DNA of 64,000 bases from contig NZ_JAGETY010000008.1 in assembly GCF_017571525.1 (NCBI RefSeq), positions 186,001 to 250,000 on the forward strand. The letters are read 5' to 3'. Within the stretch, counting starts at the first letter, position 1, and every line of letters begins with the position of its first letter. The DNA is from Hymenobacter sp. BT559. GTDB lineage: Bacteria > Bacteroidota > Bacteroidia > Cytophagales > Hymenobacteraceae. The translations under genes and the position numbers were made by a program. The notes beneath the pieces were generated by a model, which saw only the letters and a list, made by a program, of their open reading frames with translations, had not been told where the DNA came from and did no database searches. Below, piece by piece: positions 7,140-16,282 of this stretch.

Positions 7140-8600
7140 ATGAAAGCGCTGCGTTACGGATTTTTATTGCTCGGAAGTTGGCTAGCCCTGCCCGCCGCCG
7201 CCCAGGAGGCGCTGACCCTGCCCGCGCTCATTCAGCAAACGCTGGCGAGCTCGGCGGCGAGCCAACAGGCTCGCGCAGCCCGCGAGGGCGGCTACTGGGC
7301 CTACCGCGCCTACCAGGCCAGCTACCGGCCCCAGCTGGCGCTGCAAGGGGTGGTGCCAAGCTTCAGCCGGGCCATTATTCCGGTGGTGCAGCCCGATGGC
7401 ACCACGGCTTTTCAGTCGGTGCGTTACAATAATTCGACCCTAGCGGTGAATTTGACCCAAAACATCGGTCTTACCGGCGGGCAGGTAGTGGTTGGCTCGC
7501 AGGTGCAGCGCTTCGACGATTTTATTCGCACCGAGAAGCGCTACAATAACCAGCCCTTTACCCTGGGCCTGACCCAGCCGCTAGGGTACTTCAATGGCCT
7601 GAAATGGGGCCGTCGCATCGCGCCGCTGCTGTATCAGGAAAGCCAGCGCCAGTACCTCGAAGACCGCGAAGCCATTGCCCAGCGCGTCACGGAGCTGTAT
7701 TTCGACGTGCTCTTGCAGCAGGTGAATGCCGCCGTAGCGGGCCAAAACGCCCAGGCCGCCGCCGAGCTGCTGCGCGTGGGCCGCGAGAAATACGCGCTGG
7801 GCCGCCTCTCCCAAAGCGACCTGCTGCAGCTCGAGCTTAACCTGCTCAATGCCCAGCAGGCCCAGACCCAGGCGCTGCTCGATGCCGAAACCGCCACCGT
7901 AAGCCTGCGCACCTACTGTGCCCTGCCCAGCCCCGAAACCAGCGTCGCACCGGCCCTGGCCGTGCCTACTGCCGCGCCAGCTCCGCCGGTGGTGCCCGCC
8001 GAGGCGTTGGCCCAAGCCCGGCAGCACCGGGCGGCCGTGCTGGCCTTTGCCCGGCGGCAGCTGCAAGCGGCCCGCGACGTAGCCCAGGCGCGCGGAACCA
8101 CCGGCTTTTTGGCCACGCTCACGGCCAACTTCGGCTACGTAAATCAGGCGCCCTACTTGCTCGATAGCTACGCTGCCTTGCAAAACCAGCAGCAGGTGGC
8201 CCTAGCGTTTTCGCTGCCACTCGTGGACTGGGGTCGGCGCCGCGCCACGGTGCGCACCGCCGAGCTGGCCCGCGACCAAACTCAGGCCGCTGTGACCCAA
8301 GACGAGCGCAGCTTCGAGCAAACCGTGCTTACGCAGGCCCGCCAGGTGCCGGCCCTGGCCAGCCAAGCGCGCCTGGCCGCCCGCGCCGACACCATAGCCC
8401 AGCGCCGCTACGCCATCACCCGCGCTACTTACGAGGCCGGCCGCCTCAGCCTCACCGACCTCACCCTGGCCTCGGCGGCCAAGGACGTGGCGCGGCGCAG
8501 CTACATCCTGGCCTTGCGCGCCGGCTGGGTAGCTTACTATAGCCTGCGCGGACTCACTTTATTTGATTTTGAAACCCAGCAGGCCCTAGCGGCTGAGTAG
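7140..8600 (+). CDS. TolC family outer-membrane efflux protein
   Basis: Outer-membrane channel component. A signal peptide (about 1-22, ending PAAAQ) precedes 464 mature residues with two outer-membrane-efflux-protein repeats: helical pairs rich in Gln and Ala (ITQRVTELYFDVLLQQ-like, about 180-245 and 370-460), separated by strands for the beta-barrel. YTAxRxxYxxGRLSxxD-type motifs occur twice (EKYALGRLSQSDLLQLEL and ATYEAGRLSLTDLTLAS), as in the family. It starts 2 bases after the adaptor stop, so the two are surely cotranscribed. It should pair with the adaptor and the two FtsX-type permeases to form a trans-envelope pump. Confidence 0.93.
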   Translation: MKALRYGFLLLGSWLALPAAAQEALTLPALIQQTLASSAASQQARAAREGGYWAYRAYQASYRPQLALQGVVPSFSRAIIPVVQPDGTTAFQSVRYNNSTLAVNLTQNIGLTGGQVVVGSQVQRFDDFIRTEKRYNNQPFTLGLTQPLGYFNGLKWGRRIAPLLYQESQRQYLEDREAIAQRVTELYFDVLLQQVNAAVAGQNAQAAAELLRVGREKYALGRLSQSDLLQLELNLLNAQQAQTQALLDAETATVSLRTYCALPSPETSVAPALAVPTAAPAPPVVPAEALAQARQHRAAVLAFARRQLQAARDVAQARGTTGFLATLTANFGYVNQAPYLLDSYAALQNQQQVALAFSLPLVDWGRRRATVRTAELARDQTQAAVTQDERSFEQTVLTQARQVPALASQARLAARADTIAQRRYAITRATYEAGRLSLTDLTLASAAKDVARRSYILALRAGWVAYYSLRGLTLFDFETQQALAAE

Positions 8601-8630
8601 CTTTTTTCTCGCCTTTTCTACTTCTTTCTC

Positions 8631-9356
8631 ATGCAGCCTTCGCCCATCAATTCGCCCCTCACTGCGCCTGCGGGCGCTACGCCGCCCGTTATCCGGCTGG
8701 CCAATATTGAAAAGGTCTACCAGACCAAGACCATCGAAACCATCGCCCTCAGCGAAGTCAACCTCAGCATAGCTCGGGGTGAATTTGTGTCGGTGATGGG
8801 GCCTAGCGGTTGCGGCAAATCAACTTTGCTCAGCCTCATGGGCCTGCTCGACGAGCCCAGCAGCGGCACCATTGAGATTGATGGCCGGCCGGTGACTTCT
8901 TATTCTGACAAAGAGCTGGCCGGGCTGCGCAACCACAAAATCGGCTTCGTTTTTCAGAGCTACCACCTGATAAACGACCTCTCGGTGCGCGACAACGTGG
9001 AGCTGCCGCTGCTCTACCGTCCGGGCGTTAGTGGCGCCGAGCGCCGCAAGCGGGCCCTGGCGGCCCTCGACCAGGTGGGCCTCAATGCCCGCACCAATCA
9101 CTTTCCGGCGCAGCTCTCGGGTGGGCAGCGGCAGCGGGTGGCCATTGCCCGCGCACTGGCCGGCCGGCCCGAAATCATCTTGGCTGATGAGCCTACCGGC
9201 AACCTCGACTCGGTGATGGGGGAGGAGATAATGGATTTGCTACTAGGCCTCAACCGCGACCAGGGCACCACCCTCGTGATGGTGACCCACGACGAGCAGC
9301 AGGCCCTGAAGACCCAGCGCCTCATCCGGTTTTTCGACGGCCGCCAGGTGGCTTAA
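8631..9356 (+). CDS. ABC transporter ATP-binding protein (MacB/LolD-like)
   Basis: Cytoplasmic ATPase for the permeases that follow. The 241-residue protein has Walker A GPSGCGKS (57-64), Q-loop Gln109, signature LSGGQ (162-166), Walker B IILADE with EPTG (182-190) and the switch His220. The sequence around SVMGPSGCGKSTLLSLMGLLDEP and DNVELPLLYR is typical of the LolD/MacB/FtsE branch that partners FtsX-type permeases. About 20 extra, Pro/Ala-rich residues precede the domain. The ATPase and permeases are separate polypeptides here, unlike E. coli MacB where they are fused. Confidence 0.96.
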   Translation: MQPSPINSPLTAPAGATPPVIRLANIEKVYQTKTIETIALSEVNLSIARGEFVSVMGPSGCGKSTLLSLMGLLDEPSSGTIEIDGRPVTSYSDKELAGLRNHKIGFVFQSYHLINDLSVRDNVELPLLYRPGVSGAERRKRALAALDQVGLNARTNHFPAQLSGGQRQRVAIARALAGRPEIILADEPTGNLDSVMGEEIMDLLLGLNRDQGTTLVMVTHDEQQALKTQRLIRFFDGRQVA

Positions 9357-9369
9357 TTCTTAGAAAATC

Positions 9370-10623
9370 ATGCTCCTCTCTTATCTCAAAATCGCCTGGA
9401 AGGTCTTGCTGCGGCGCAAGTTCTTCACCGCCATCAGCTTGTTTGGCATCAGCTTCACGCTGATGATACTGCTGGTGGTGTATGCCTTGTTCGACTACAC
9501 GGTGGGGCCGCACCAGCCCGAATTGCGCACAGATAGATTGTTATTTGTGACGCGTATGAAGCTCGTGTATCGCGACGGCGGACTTAGCAACGGCAATATG
9601 GGCTACGCTTTTCTCGACCAGCACGTGCGCCCGCTGAAAACCCCTGAGAAAGTGTCGCTCAGCCTGGGCAACTTCAGCACTGTAGTGGCCTACGTGGGTA
9701 ACCAGACCCTGAAGCTGGACCGCAAATTCACGGATGGCGAGTTTTGGCAAGTACTTGACTTTGACTTCGTGGCGGGCCGGCCTTACAACCCACGCGAGGT
9801 GCACGATGCGGCTCACGTGGCCGTGCTCAACGAAACCACGGCCCGGCGCTACTTTGGCAGTGTGGCCGGCGCAGTGGGCCACCAAGTGGTGCTCGATGCT
9901 GTGCCGTACCAAGTAGTGGGTGTGGTGGCCGACGTGGCCATTTCACGCATTAACTCCTATGCTGATGTGTGGCTACCCATCACCACTACCACCGACAACC
10001 TCCGCAACCCCGAATACATCGGCCGCTACCAGGCCATTTTGCTGGCGCGCTCGCCCGCCGATGTGGACCGCATCAAGGATGAGTACCAGCAGGTGATGGC
10101 CCACGTGCCCGTGCCCGACCCCAAGCGCTTCGCCAAAACCGAGTCGTATGCCCACACCGTGCTGGCGTCGCTCACGTCGCGCTTCACCAATGAGGGGGCG
10201 GCCGAGGGCGGCGTGGGGCGTTTTACGCAGATGGGGCTGGGGCTAGGGTTGCTATTCTTGTTGCTGCCTGCCCTCAACCTGGTCAATATTAACGTGAGCC
10301 GCACCTTGGAGCGGGCCTCCGAAATAGGGGTGCGCAAGGCCTTCGGCGCCACGGCGGGGCGGCTGGTGGGGCAGTTTCTGGTCGAAAATATTTTTCTGAC
10401 GCTGTTGGGTGGCGTGCTGGGGCTAGCCCTGGCGGCGGGCGTGCTGGCCCTCATCAATAGCAGCCATTTCCTGCCCTATGCGCACCTGGGGCTAAATGAG
10501 CGGGTGTTTGGCGTCGCGCTGGGCATCGTGCTGTTTTTTGGGGTGCTGTCGGGGGCGTACCCCGCCTACAAAATATCGAAGCTACATGCCGTGCGGGCCC
10601 TAAAGGGCGACACGGGTAGCTAG
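9370..10623 (+). CDS. FtsX-like permease (MacB type), first copy
   Basis: A 417-residue inner-membrane subunit of a mechanotransmission-type ABC transporter. It has one N-terminal helix (about 18-40, FFTAISLFGISFTLMILLVV), a large MacB-type periplasmic domain (about 45-285) and three C-terminal helices with the FtsX signature (LNLVNINVSRTLERASEIGVRKAFGATAGRLVGQFLVE). Such permeases do not form a classical channel; ATP hydrolysis drives periplasmic movements that push substrate through adaptor and TolC. It lies 13 bases after the ATPase gene. The next gene is a diverged paralogue, so the pump is probably a heterodimer. Confidence 0.94.
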   Translation: MLLSYLKIAWKVLLRRKFFTAISLFGISFTLMILLVVYALFDYTVGPHQPELRTDRLLFVTRMKLVYRDGGLSNGNMGYAFLDQHVRPLKTPEKVSLSLGNFSTVVAYVGNQTLKLDRKFTDGEFWQVLDFDFVAGRPYNPREVHDAAHVAVLNETTARRYFGSVAGAVGHQVVLDAVPYQVVGVVADVAISRINSYADVWLPITTTTDNLRNPEYIGRYQAILLARSPADVDRIKDEYQQVMAHVPVPDPKRFAKTESYAHTVLASLTSRFTNEGAAEGGVGRFTQMGLGLGLLFLLLPALNLVNINVSRTLERASEIGVRKAFGATAGRLVGQFLVENIFLTLLGGVLGLALAAGVLALINSSHFLPYAHLGLNERVFGVALGIVLFFGVLSGAYPAYKISKLHAVRALKGDTGS

Positions 10624-10657
10624 CCACGCCTTCTTACTCGCTTTTACTTACCGGACC

Positions 10658-11857
10658 ATGATACGCCACCTGTTTACCCTGATGTGGAACCGCAAGCGGG
10701 CCAATGGCCTGCTCGTTCTGGAGATTTTTCTGGCCTTTGTGGTGCTCTTTGCAGTGGGCAGCACGGGAGTATACCTGTGGAGCAACTACCGCGCGCCGCT
10801 CGGCTTCGAGTACGAGCACGTGTGGGAGATTGATATGAACCCCGGCAACCAGCCGCGGGCCGAGCAGTATGCCACGCTGCAGCGCGTGCTGGCGCGCCTG
10901 CGGGCCACGCCGGGCGTGGTCACGGCCTCACGCAGCGTAGACAATACCCCGTTTGCGTTCAGCAACAACACGACGGAGTACACTGCTGGTGCCAACAATC
11001 CAAAGGTGTACGGCGACATTTACGATGCGGGCCCCGAGCTGCGCGATGTGCTGGGCCTGCGCCTGGTAGCCGGCCGCTGGTTCGACCGCCGCGATGAGGC
11101 GGCTGGTCACCGCCGCCCCATCATTATCACCGAGCTAGCGCAGGCGAAGCTGTTTCCGGGCGGCGAGTCAGCGCTGGGCAAAGCCATCCACAGCACATCT
11201 GAAGGAGACAAGGACAAGGAATATGAGGTGGTGGGCGTGACCGGTCCTTACCGCGCCGGGGGCGAGCTGAGCGAGCCCCAGCCCGGTTATTTTAGCTACG
11301 TAAGCCCCCAGGACACGGCCAGGGCGCTTTTCGACCTGCTGGTGCGGGTGCAGCCCGGCAGCGGGGCGGCCCTCGAAAAACGCCTGCAAGACGACATTCG
11401 CACCACCAGCGGCGGCTGGGCCAGCTCTATCGTGAGCCTGCCCGAACAGCGCCTCACGCAGCTCAAGCTGCTGCTCACGCTGCCCATCGTGCTTGGGGTG
11501 GTGTGCGTGTTTCTGCTCGTGAACGTGGCGCTCGGGCTCTTTGGCGTGCTCTGGCTCAACATCAATCAGCGCCGGAGCGAGCTGGGCGTGCGCCGGGCGC
11601 TGGGGGCTAGCGGGGCGGCCATCAGCGGGCAGGTGCTGGGCGAGATACTAGTGCTTACCACCTTCGGGCTGGTGCTGGGGCTAGTGGTGGCGGCACAGTT
11701 TCCGCTGCTGGGCGTGCTCGATGTGAAGCCGGGGGTATACCTCGCGGCCATGGGGCTGGCGGCGGTGGGCCTCTACGCATTGGCGGCCGGCTGCGCACTC
11801 TATCCGAGCCAGCTGGCGGCCCGCATTCAGCCCGCCGTGGCCTTGCGCGAAGAGTAG
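10658..11857 (+). CDS. FtsX-like permease (MacB type), second copy
   Basis: The second permease of the efflux operon, 399 residues with the same plan: N-terminal helix (about 18-42, GLLVLEIFLAFVVLFAVGSTG), periplasmic domain (about 45-270) and three C-terminal helices with LNINQRRSELGVRRALGASG. It is clearly diverged from the first copy, which fits a heterodimer sharing one ATPase. It ends the five-gene run; a gap of about 220 bases follows before the DUF2807 gene. Confidence 0.94.
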   Translation: MIRHLFTLMWNRKRANGLLVLEIFLAFVVLFAVGSTGVYLWSNYRAPLGFEYEHVWEIDMNPGNQPRAEQYATLQRVLARLRATPGVVTASRSVDNTPFAFSNNTTEYTAGANNPKVYGDIYDAGPELRDVLGLRLVAGRWFDRRDEAAGHRRPIIITELAQAKLFPGGESALGKAIHSTSEGDKDKEYEVVGVTGPYRAGGELSEPQPGYFSYVSPQDTARALFDLLVRVQPGSGAALEKRLQDDIRTTSGGWASSIVSLPEQRLTQLKLLLTLPIVLGVVCVFLLVNVALGLFGVLWLNINQRRSELGVRRALGASGAAISGQVLGEILVLTTFGLVLGLVVAAQFPLLGVLDVKPGVYLAAMGLAAVGLYALAAGCALYPSQLAARIQPAVALREE

Positions 11858-12079
11858 CCGAAGCCGGCCAGCCAAGTGTTGAAGTAAGGGTAGCAGCCGT
11901 TGGGATAATATTCTGGCAGCTGCCGGCAACCCAATTCACCTTTGCGGCATCTGGTCGGGCAGCCAGCTAGTTAGGCGCCTTAAATTATTTCCGTTGCTAC
12001 CCGTAACGAACGCTCCGCTAGCCCGGTATCCGCCGCGAATCCAACCAAAACCGCCATTTCCTTTTTTCCTTCTTTTGCC

Positions 12080-12781
12080 ATGAAAAACCTGCTGCTTCCC
12101 GCCCTGCTGTCGCTCGCTTCGCTAGCCCCCGCCCTGGCCCAGAGCACCCAAACCCGCAACGTGCCAGCCTTTCATGCCATCAACGTGGGTACGGGCATCG
12201 ACCTAAGCCTGACTGCCGGCCACAGCCAGCGCGTGGAGGTGAGCGCCGCCACCGATGAGTACCGCGACCGCATCGAAACCACCGTGAACGACGGGGTGCT
12301 GACGTTGCGCTACAAAAACGATGACAACCGCCACAACAACTACGACCGCACCAACAAGCACCTGCGCGTGGCCGTGACGGCCGACCAGCTCACGGCGCTC
12401 ACGGCGGGCAGCGGCTCGTCGGTGCACACCTCGGGCGACTTCGACGCCGCCGAGTTTCAGCTCGATGTATCGTCGGGCGCCACCGTAAAGGCCGGCCTCG
12501 ACACCCGCACCCTCACCGTGCGCCAGAGCAGCGGCAGCACCGCTAGCCTCAGCGGCCACGCCACTAGCCTCGATGTGCAAAGCAGCAGCGGCGCCAGCTT
12601 CGACGCGGCCGACCTGCAAACCGAGCGCTGCCGGGCCGAAGCCAGCAGCGGCAGCTCGGTGCGCGTGGCTGTAAAAGACGACCTCGTGGCCCAGGCCAGC
12701 AGCGGCGGCAGCATCAGCTACAAGGGCTCGCCGCAGCTCACCAAGCGCACCAGCAGCGGCGGCAGCGTAAGCGGCCGCTAG
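12080..12781 (+). CDS. DUF2807 (head GIN domain) secreted protein, copy 1
   Basis: A 233-residue exported protein with a signal peptide (1-21, SLASLAPALAQ). The mature part matches the putative auto-transporter adhesin / head GIN family: FHAINVGTGIDLSLTAGHSQRVEVSA near the N-terminus, a charged DDNRHNNYDR loop, LRVAVTADQLTALTAGSGSSV, then a repetitive Ser/Gly run (SSGS, SSGG units about every 20 residues) expected to form a right-handed beta-helix-like stack. These proteins are common in Bacteroidota and their function is unknown. A paralogue lies at 13899, with an aspartic protease gene between the two. The position between a pump operon and its regulators suggests an envelope-stress role, by context only. 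Confidence 0.88.
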   Translation: MKNLLLPALLSLASLAPALAQSTQTRNVPAFHAINVGTGIDLSLTAGHSQRVEVSAATDEYRDRIETTVNDGVLTLRYKNDDNRHNNYDRTNKHLRVAVTADQLTALTAGSGSSVHTSGDFDAAEFQLDVSSGATVKAGLDTRTLTVRQSSGSTASLSGHATSLDVQSSSGASFDAADLQTERCRAEASSGSSVRVAVKDDLVAQASSGGSISYKGSPQLTKRTSSGGSVSGR

Positions 12782-12799
12782 CATTCTAATTTATCATTC

Positions 12800-13750
12800 A
12801 TGTTGTTCAAAAAAAGCCTGTGCTTGCTGCTAGGCAGCGTTTTAGGGGTAGGTTTTACGCCCCCGCAGTCACCAGTCCCAGCTGCTAGCTTTCGATTGAG
12901 TGGCGACATCCAAACGTTTCCACTGCGCCTCATTGATGCCTTTCCATTCATTGAGGGGTCGGTAAATGGGCAGGCGGGTAAGTTGATGTATGATACTGGA
13001 AACGCCGGCACGCTTAGTTTGAACAGTCATTTGCTAAAGCTGCCCGCTGGCCGGTCAATGGGGCACGGCTCAGTAGGAAGCGGCCAGACATATACGCGCT
13101 CGCAGTACGATACCATTGCCAGCATGCAGCTCAGTAATGGCCTCCGTTACGCCAAGCTGCCCGGCGTGGAAGGAAACTCGCTGGACTTTTTGGAAGGTAT
13201 TACCCCCGATTGCATCGGGCAAATTGGCTTTGGCTACACCGCGGGCTACATCCTCAAGCTCGACTATACCCAACGCCGCCTCACCTGCTACAAGCAAACG
13301 GCCGCCCGCCGGGCCAGCCAGGATTTTCTGCGCGGCGAGCATGTAGTAGCCGTATTAGATATCGAAACCCGGCGGCGCCCCGGCAACGTGGTGGCGAGGG
13401 TGAATATCGGGGGCTACAGCTTTTTATGTGGCTTCGATACGGGGCAGCAGGGGCAGCTCTATCTTCCTAAAGCCGTGCGCCAAGCGCTGCTGGCTAAAAA
13501 GCTGCTGGTGCCGCTGCCAGTCTACGACGCGGATAGCCTCTGTACCATCCGGCAGGTCGATTTTGGGCGAGGCGTCAAGCTAGATTTACACGCGCTGAAT
13601 GTCGCCTCTACCCGCAATGCGGCTATGGACAAAGCGCTGGGCTATACAGAGGAGCCTAACCTGCTTACCGTCGGCTATGCTTTCCTGAGCCAGTTTACTA
13701 CCATCTGGGATTCAGAGGCGAATAAAATGTACTTGTGCGCCCCCCGGTAG
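12800..13750 (+). CDS. Retropepsin-like aspartic protease family protein
   Basis: A 316-residue exported protein (signal peptide about 1-24) with two aspartic-protease motifs: MYDTGNAGTLSLNS near 60-73 and LCGFDTGQQGQLYL near 210-223. Each carries the Asp-Thr-Gly catalytic triplet, so it can act as a single-chain pepsin-like or internally duplicated retropepsin-like fold. The second half ends with GYAFLSQFTTIWDSEANKMYL, a Bacteroidota clan AA pattern. It sits between two DUF2807 genes only 18 bases after the first, and its base composition is visibly less GC-rich than theirs, which suggests later arrival. The substrate is unknown; processing of the neighbouring DUF2807 proteins is possible but unsupported. 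Confidence 0.8.
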   Translation: MLFKKSLCLLLGSVLGVGFTPPQSPVPAASFRLSGDIQTFPLRLIDAFPFIEGSVNGQAGKLMYDTGNAGTLSLNSHLLKLPAGRSMGHGSVGSGQTYTRSQYDTIASMQLSNGLRYAKLPGVEGNSLDFLEGITPDCIGQIGFGYTAGYILKLDYTQRRLTCYKQTAARRASQDFLRGEHVVAVLDIETRRRPGNVVARVNIGGYSFLCGFDTGQQGQLYLPKAVRQALLAKKLLVPLPVYDADSLCTIRQVDFGRGVKLDLHALNVASTRNAAMDKALGYTEEPNLLTVGYAFLSQFTTIWDSEANKMYLCAPR

Positions 13751-13898
13751 ACCGTACTATTTCGGTCGAGCTGGTGTGCTCTTGCGGCCGTTGGCTGGCT
13801 AGTGGCGCTTGGCTAGGGGAGCGAGGTTCTGCTTCCTATCGTCGGCATGGCTTTCTTTGCCCATCCATCGCTCCTGATAGCCTTTCCTTTCTTAATTA

Positions 13899-14636
13899 AT
13901 GAAAAACTACCTGCTGCCCGCCGTGCTGTGGCTGCTGGCCCTGGCGCCCGCCCTGGCTCAAACCGAAACCACTACCGCCCCGGTGGCCAATGGCCCACAG
14001 GTGCGGCCGCTCGAAAAATTTAACGCCATCAACGTGGGCACGGGCATCGAGCTGACGCTCACGGCCGGCCACACCCAGCGGGTGGAGGTGAGCGCCACCA
14101 CCCTCGACCAGCGCGAGCACATCCTGACTACGGTGCGCGATGGGGTGTTGGGGATTCATTACGACAACCCCGACGAGCGCGACAGCAACTCGAAGAAGGC
14201 CCGCCGTGACCGCCACCTGCGCGTGGCCGTCACGGCCGACCAGCTGCACATGCTGGCGGCCAGCAGCGGCGCGGCCGTCACGGCCAGCGGCCCTTTCGCC
14301 ACCCCCGATTTTCAGCTCGACATCTCGTCCGGCGCTACGGTGCGGGCCGACCTTAACGTGGGCGTGCTCATCGTGCGCCAGAACGGCGGCAGCGTCATCG
14401 ACCTCATCGGCCAGGCCCCGCGCTTCGACCTCAAAATCACGAGCGGCTCGGTATTCAATGGCGAAAAGCTGCTCACCAACCGCGCCCAGATTGAGGCCAG
14501 CAGCGGCAGCGTCATCAAGCTAGCCGTGAAGGAAGTGCTAATGGCCGAGGCCAGCGGCGGCAGCAGCATTAAGTACTACGGCTCGCCCGAAGTGACTAAA
14601 AACGTGAGCGGCGGCGGCACCATCAGCAGCCGCTAG
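13899..14636 (+). CDS. DUF2807 (head GIN domain) secreted protein, copy 2
   Basis: Paralogue of the protein at 12080, 245 residues, with signal peptide MKNYLLPAVLWLLALAPALAQ and the same core (INVGTGIELTLTAGHTQRVEVSATT, LRVAVTADQLHMLAASSGA). The charged loop is longer and more basic (DERDSNSKKARRDRH) and the Ser/Gly repeats are fewer. Near-identical DNA phrases in the two genes show that they arose by tandem duplication. An extra segment after the signal peptide (TETTTAPVANGPQVRPLEK) is absent from copy 1. Function unknown. Confidence 0.87.
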   Translation: MKNYLLPAVLWLLALAPALAQTETTTAPVANGPQVRPLEKFNAINVGTGIELTLTAGHTQRVEVSATTLDQREHILTTVRDGVLGIHYDNPDERDSNSKKARRDRHLRVAVTADQLHMLAASSGAAVTASGPFATPDFQLDISSGATVRADLNVGVLIVRQNGGSVIDLIGQAPRFDLKITSGSVFNGEKLLTNRAQIEASSGSVIKLAVKEVLMAEASGGSSIKYYGSPEVTKNVSGGGTISSR

Positions 14637-14663
14637 GGTGGGTGCTTAAGTTATGAATTAAAA

Positions 14664-14767
14664 CAGAACGTCATGCTGAGCTTGCCGAAGCATCTCTGCA
14701 GCGCCGCTAGGGTACTAATCCATGCGGCGCGACAGAGATGCTTCGGCAAGCTCAGCATGACGTTCTG
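14664..14767. repeat. 35-bp perfect palindromic repeat (TCATGCTGA family)
   Basis: Bases 14664-14698 and 14733-14767 are perfect 35-base reverse complements with ends CAGAACGTCATGCTGAGC. An inner 7-bp dyad (14701-14707 and 14724-14730) extends the hairpin. It lies between the second DUF2807 gene and the response regulator gene and could act as a transcription barrier. It shares its outer sequence with the repeats at 2881 and 29911. Confidence 0.8.
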
Positions 14768-14800
14768 CTTAAAAACAAACAGAAGTAATTTTCTGCTTAC

Positions 14801-16183
14801 ATGATTCTCCTCGTCGACGATGACCTGGCGGTACGCACCTCCCTGCAGCTGCTGCTGAAGCAGGCCGGCTACGCCACGCGCGCCGTGCCCGGCCCCGCCG
14901 AGGCGCTGGCCGCCGTGCGCGCCGAGGTTCCGCGCCTCATCTTGCTCGACATGAACTTCTCGGCCACTACCACTGGGGCCGACGGGCTAGCCCTGCTGGC
15001 GCAGCTCAAGGCGCTGGCGCCGCAGGTGCCGGTGGTACTACTCACGGGCTGGGGCAGCATTGCGCTGGCCGTGGCCGGCATGAAGGCCGGCGCCGCCGAG
15101 TTCATCACCAAGCCCTGGCAGAATGAAGCGCTGCTTCAAACCATCGGCACGCTTTTGCAGCTGCACGCGCCTGCGGCCTCGGTGGGCCCCGCCGGGCGGG
15201 CGGCGCTCAACAAGCAATTTGCCTTCGGCAACATCGTGGGCGACGACCCGAGCCTGCTGGCTGTGTTGCGCCAGGTGGGCCAGGTGGCCGCCACCGATGC
15301 CTCGGTGCTGATAGAAGGCGAAAGCGGCACCGGCAAGGAGCTCATTGCCGAGGCCCTGCACCAGAACAGCAAGCGGCGCGGCCAGCCGTTTGTGAAGGTG
15401 AACCTGGGCGGCATTTCGTCGTCGCTGTTTGAAAGCGAGATGTTTGGCCACCGGCGCGGCGCCTTCACCGATGCCCGGGCCGACCGCGTGGGCCGCTTCG
15501 AGCTGGCCAACGGCGGCACCATCTTTCTCGACGAAATCGGCGAGCTGGAACTGGCCAGCCAGGTAAAATTGCTGCGCGTGTTGCAAGACCGCACCTATGA
15601 GGTGCTTGGCGACAGCCGCCCCCGCCGCCTCGACCTGCGCGTGGTGGCCGCCACCAATAAAAACCTGGCCGAGCTGGTAGCCCAGGGCCGCTTTCGCGAA
15701 GACCTCTTTTACCGCCTCAATCTCATCACCTTGCGCCTGCCCGCCCTGCGCGAGCGGCCCGCCGATATTCCGGCCCTGGCCCGGCACTTCGTGGCCCAGC
15801 TGCAAGCTGCCTACCAGCGCCCCGGCCTACGGCTAGGCCCGGCCGCCGCCCACTGGCTGCAAGAGCAGCCGCTGCCCGGCAACATCCGCGAGCTCAAAAA
15901 CCTGGTGGAGCGCACCGTGCTCACCACGCCTCACGACGAGCTTACGCCGGCCGACTTTCAGGTGCCGGCCGGCGCTGGTGCCGCCCGCCCGGCCGCTAGC
16001 CCCGCCGAACTGCCCGCCCCCGGCTCAATGACCCTCGAAGCCCTCGAGGAGCAGATGATACGCCAGAGTGTGGCCCACTACCAGGGCAACCTCAGCCGCG
16101 TGGCCCGGGCCCTGGGCCTGAGCCGCGGCGCGCTCTACCGCCGGCTCGATAAGTTTGGCATTCCGTACAATAGTGAACAATAA
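14801..16183 (+). CDS. NtrC-family sigma-54-dependent response regulator
   Basis: A cytosolic transcription activator, 460 residues. A receiver domain (about 1-120) has acidic residues Asp6-Asp8, phospho-acceptor Asp50 (LILLDMNF) and Lys in FITKPW. The AAA+ domain (about 145-385) has Walker A GESGTGKE (about 173-180), the sigma-54 contact loop GAFTDA (about 220-225, a common variant of GAFTGA), Walker B GGTIFLDEIGEL and an arginine-finger region. The C-terminal Fis-type helix-turn-helix is GNLSRVARALGLSRGALYRRL. It needs RpoN promoters, and one near-consensus site precedes the efflux operon. The adjacent kinase gene is its likely partner. The alternative, that its targets lie elsewhere, cannot be excluded. 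Confidence 0.96.
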   Translation: MILLVDDDLAVRTSLQLLLKQAGYATRAVPGPAEALAAVRAEVPRLILLDMNFSATTTGADGLALLAQLKALAPQVPVVLLTGWGSIALAVAGMKAGAAEFITKPWQNEALLQTIGTLLQLHAPAASVGPAGRAALNKQFAFGNIVGDDPSLLAVLRQVGQVAATDASVLIEGESGTGKELIAEALHQNSKRRGQPFVKVNLGGISSSLFESEMFGHRRGAFTDARADRVGRFELANGGTIFLDEIGELELASQVKLLRVLQDRTYEVLGDSRPRRLDLRVVAATNKNLAELVAQGRFREDLFYRLNLITLRLPALRERPADIPALARHFVAQLQAAYQRPGLRLGPAAAHWLQEQPLPGNIRELKNLVERTVLTTPHDELTPADFQVPAGAGAARPAASPAELPAPGSMTLEALEEQMIRQSVAHYQGNLSRVARALGLSRGALYRRLDKFGIPYNSEQ

Positions 16184-16199
16184 CCAAGACGGAGATAGC

Positions 16200-16270
16200 G
16201 ACGCATCCCTGCGTCTCGTCGTCTGCTTCGCTAGGTGGCCTCTTTCAACGACGAGACGCAGGGGTGCGTC
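16200..16270. repeat. 23-bp inverted repeat between regulator and kinase genes
   Basis: Bases 16200-16222 and 16248-16270 are reverse complements with one mismatch (GACGCATCCCTGCGTCTCGT against its partner). Each arm also contains a small internal dyad around GACGCA...TGCGTC. It occupies almost the whole gap between the regulator and kinase genes and could attenuate kinase transcription. Confidence 0.7.
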
Positions 16271-16282
16271 TGGACCTACTAA

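Noticed and set aside
15038..15805. 255-codon minus-strand open frame
   Set aside because: Antisense of the NtrC-type regulator, whose AAA+ motifs leave no doubt which strand is coding.
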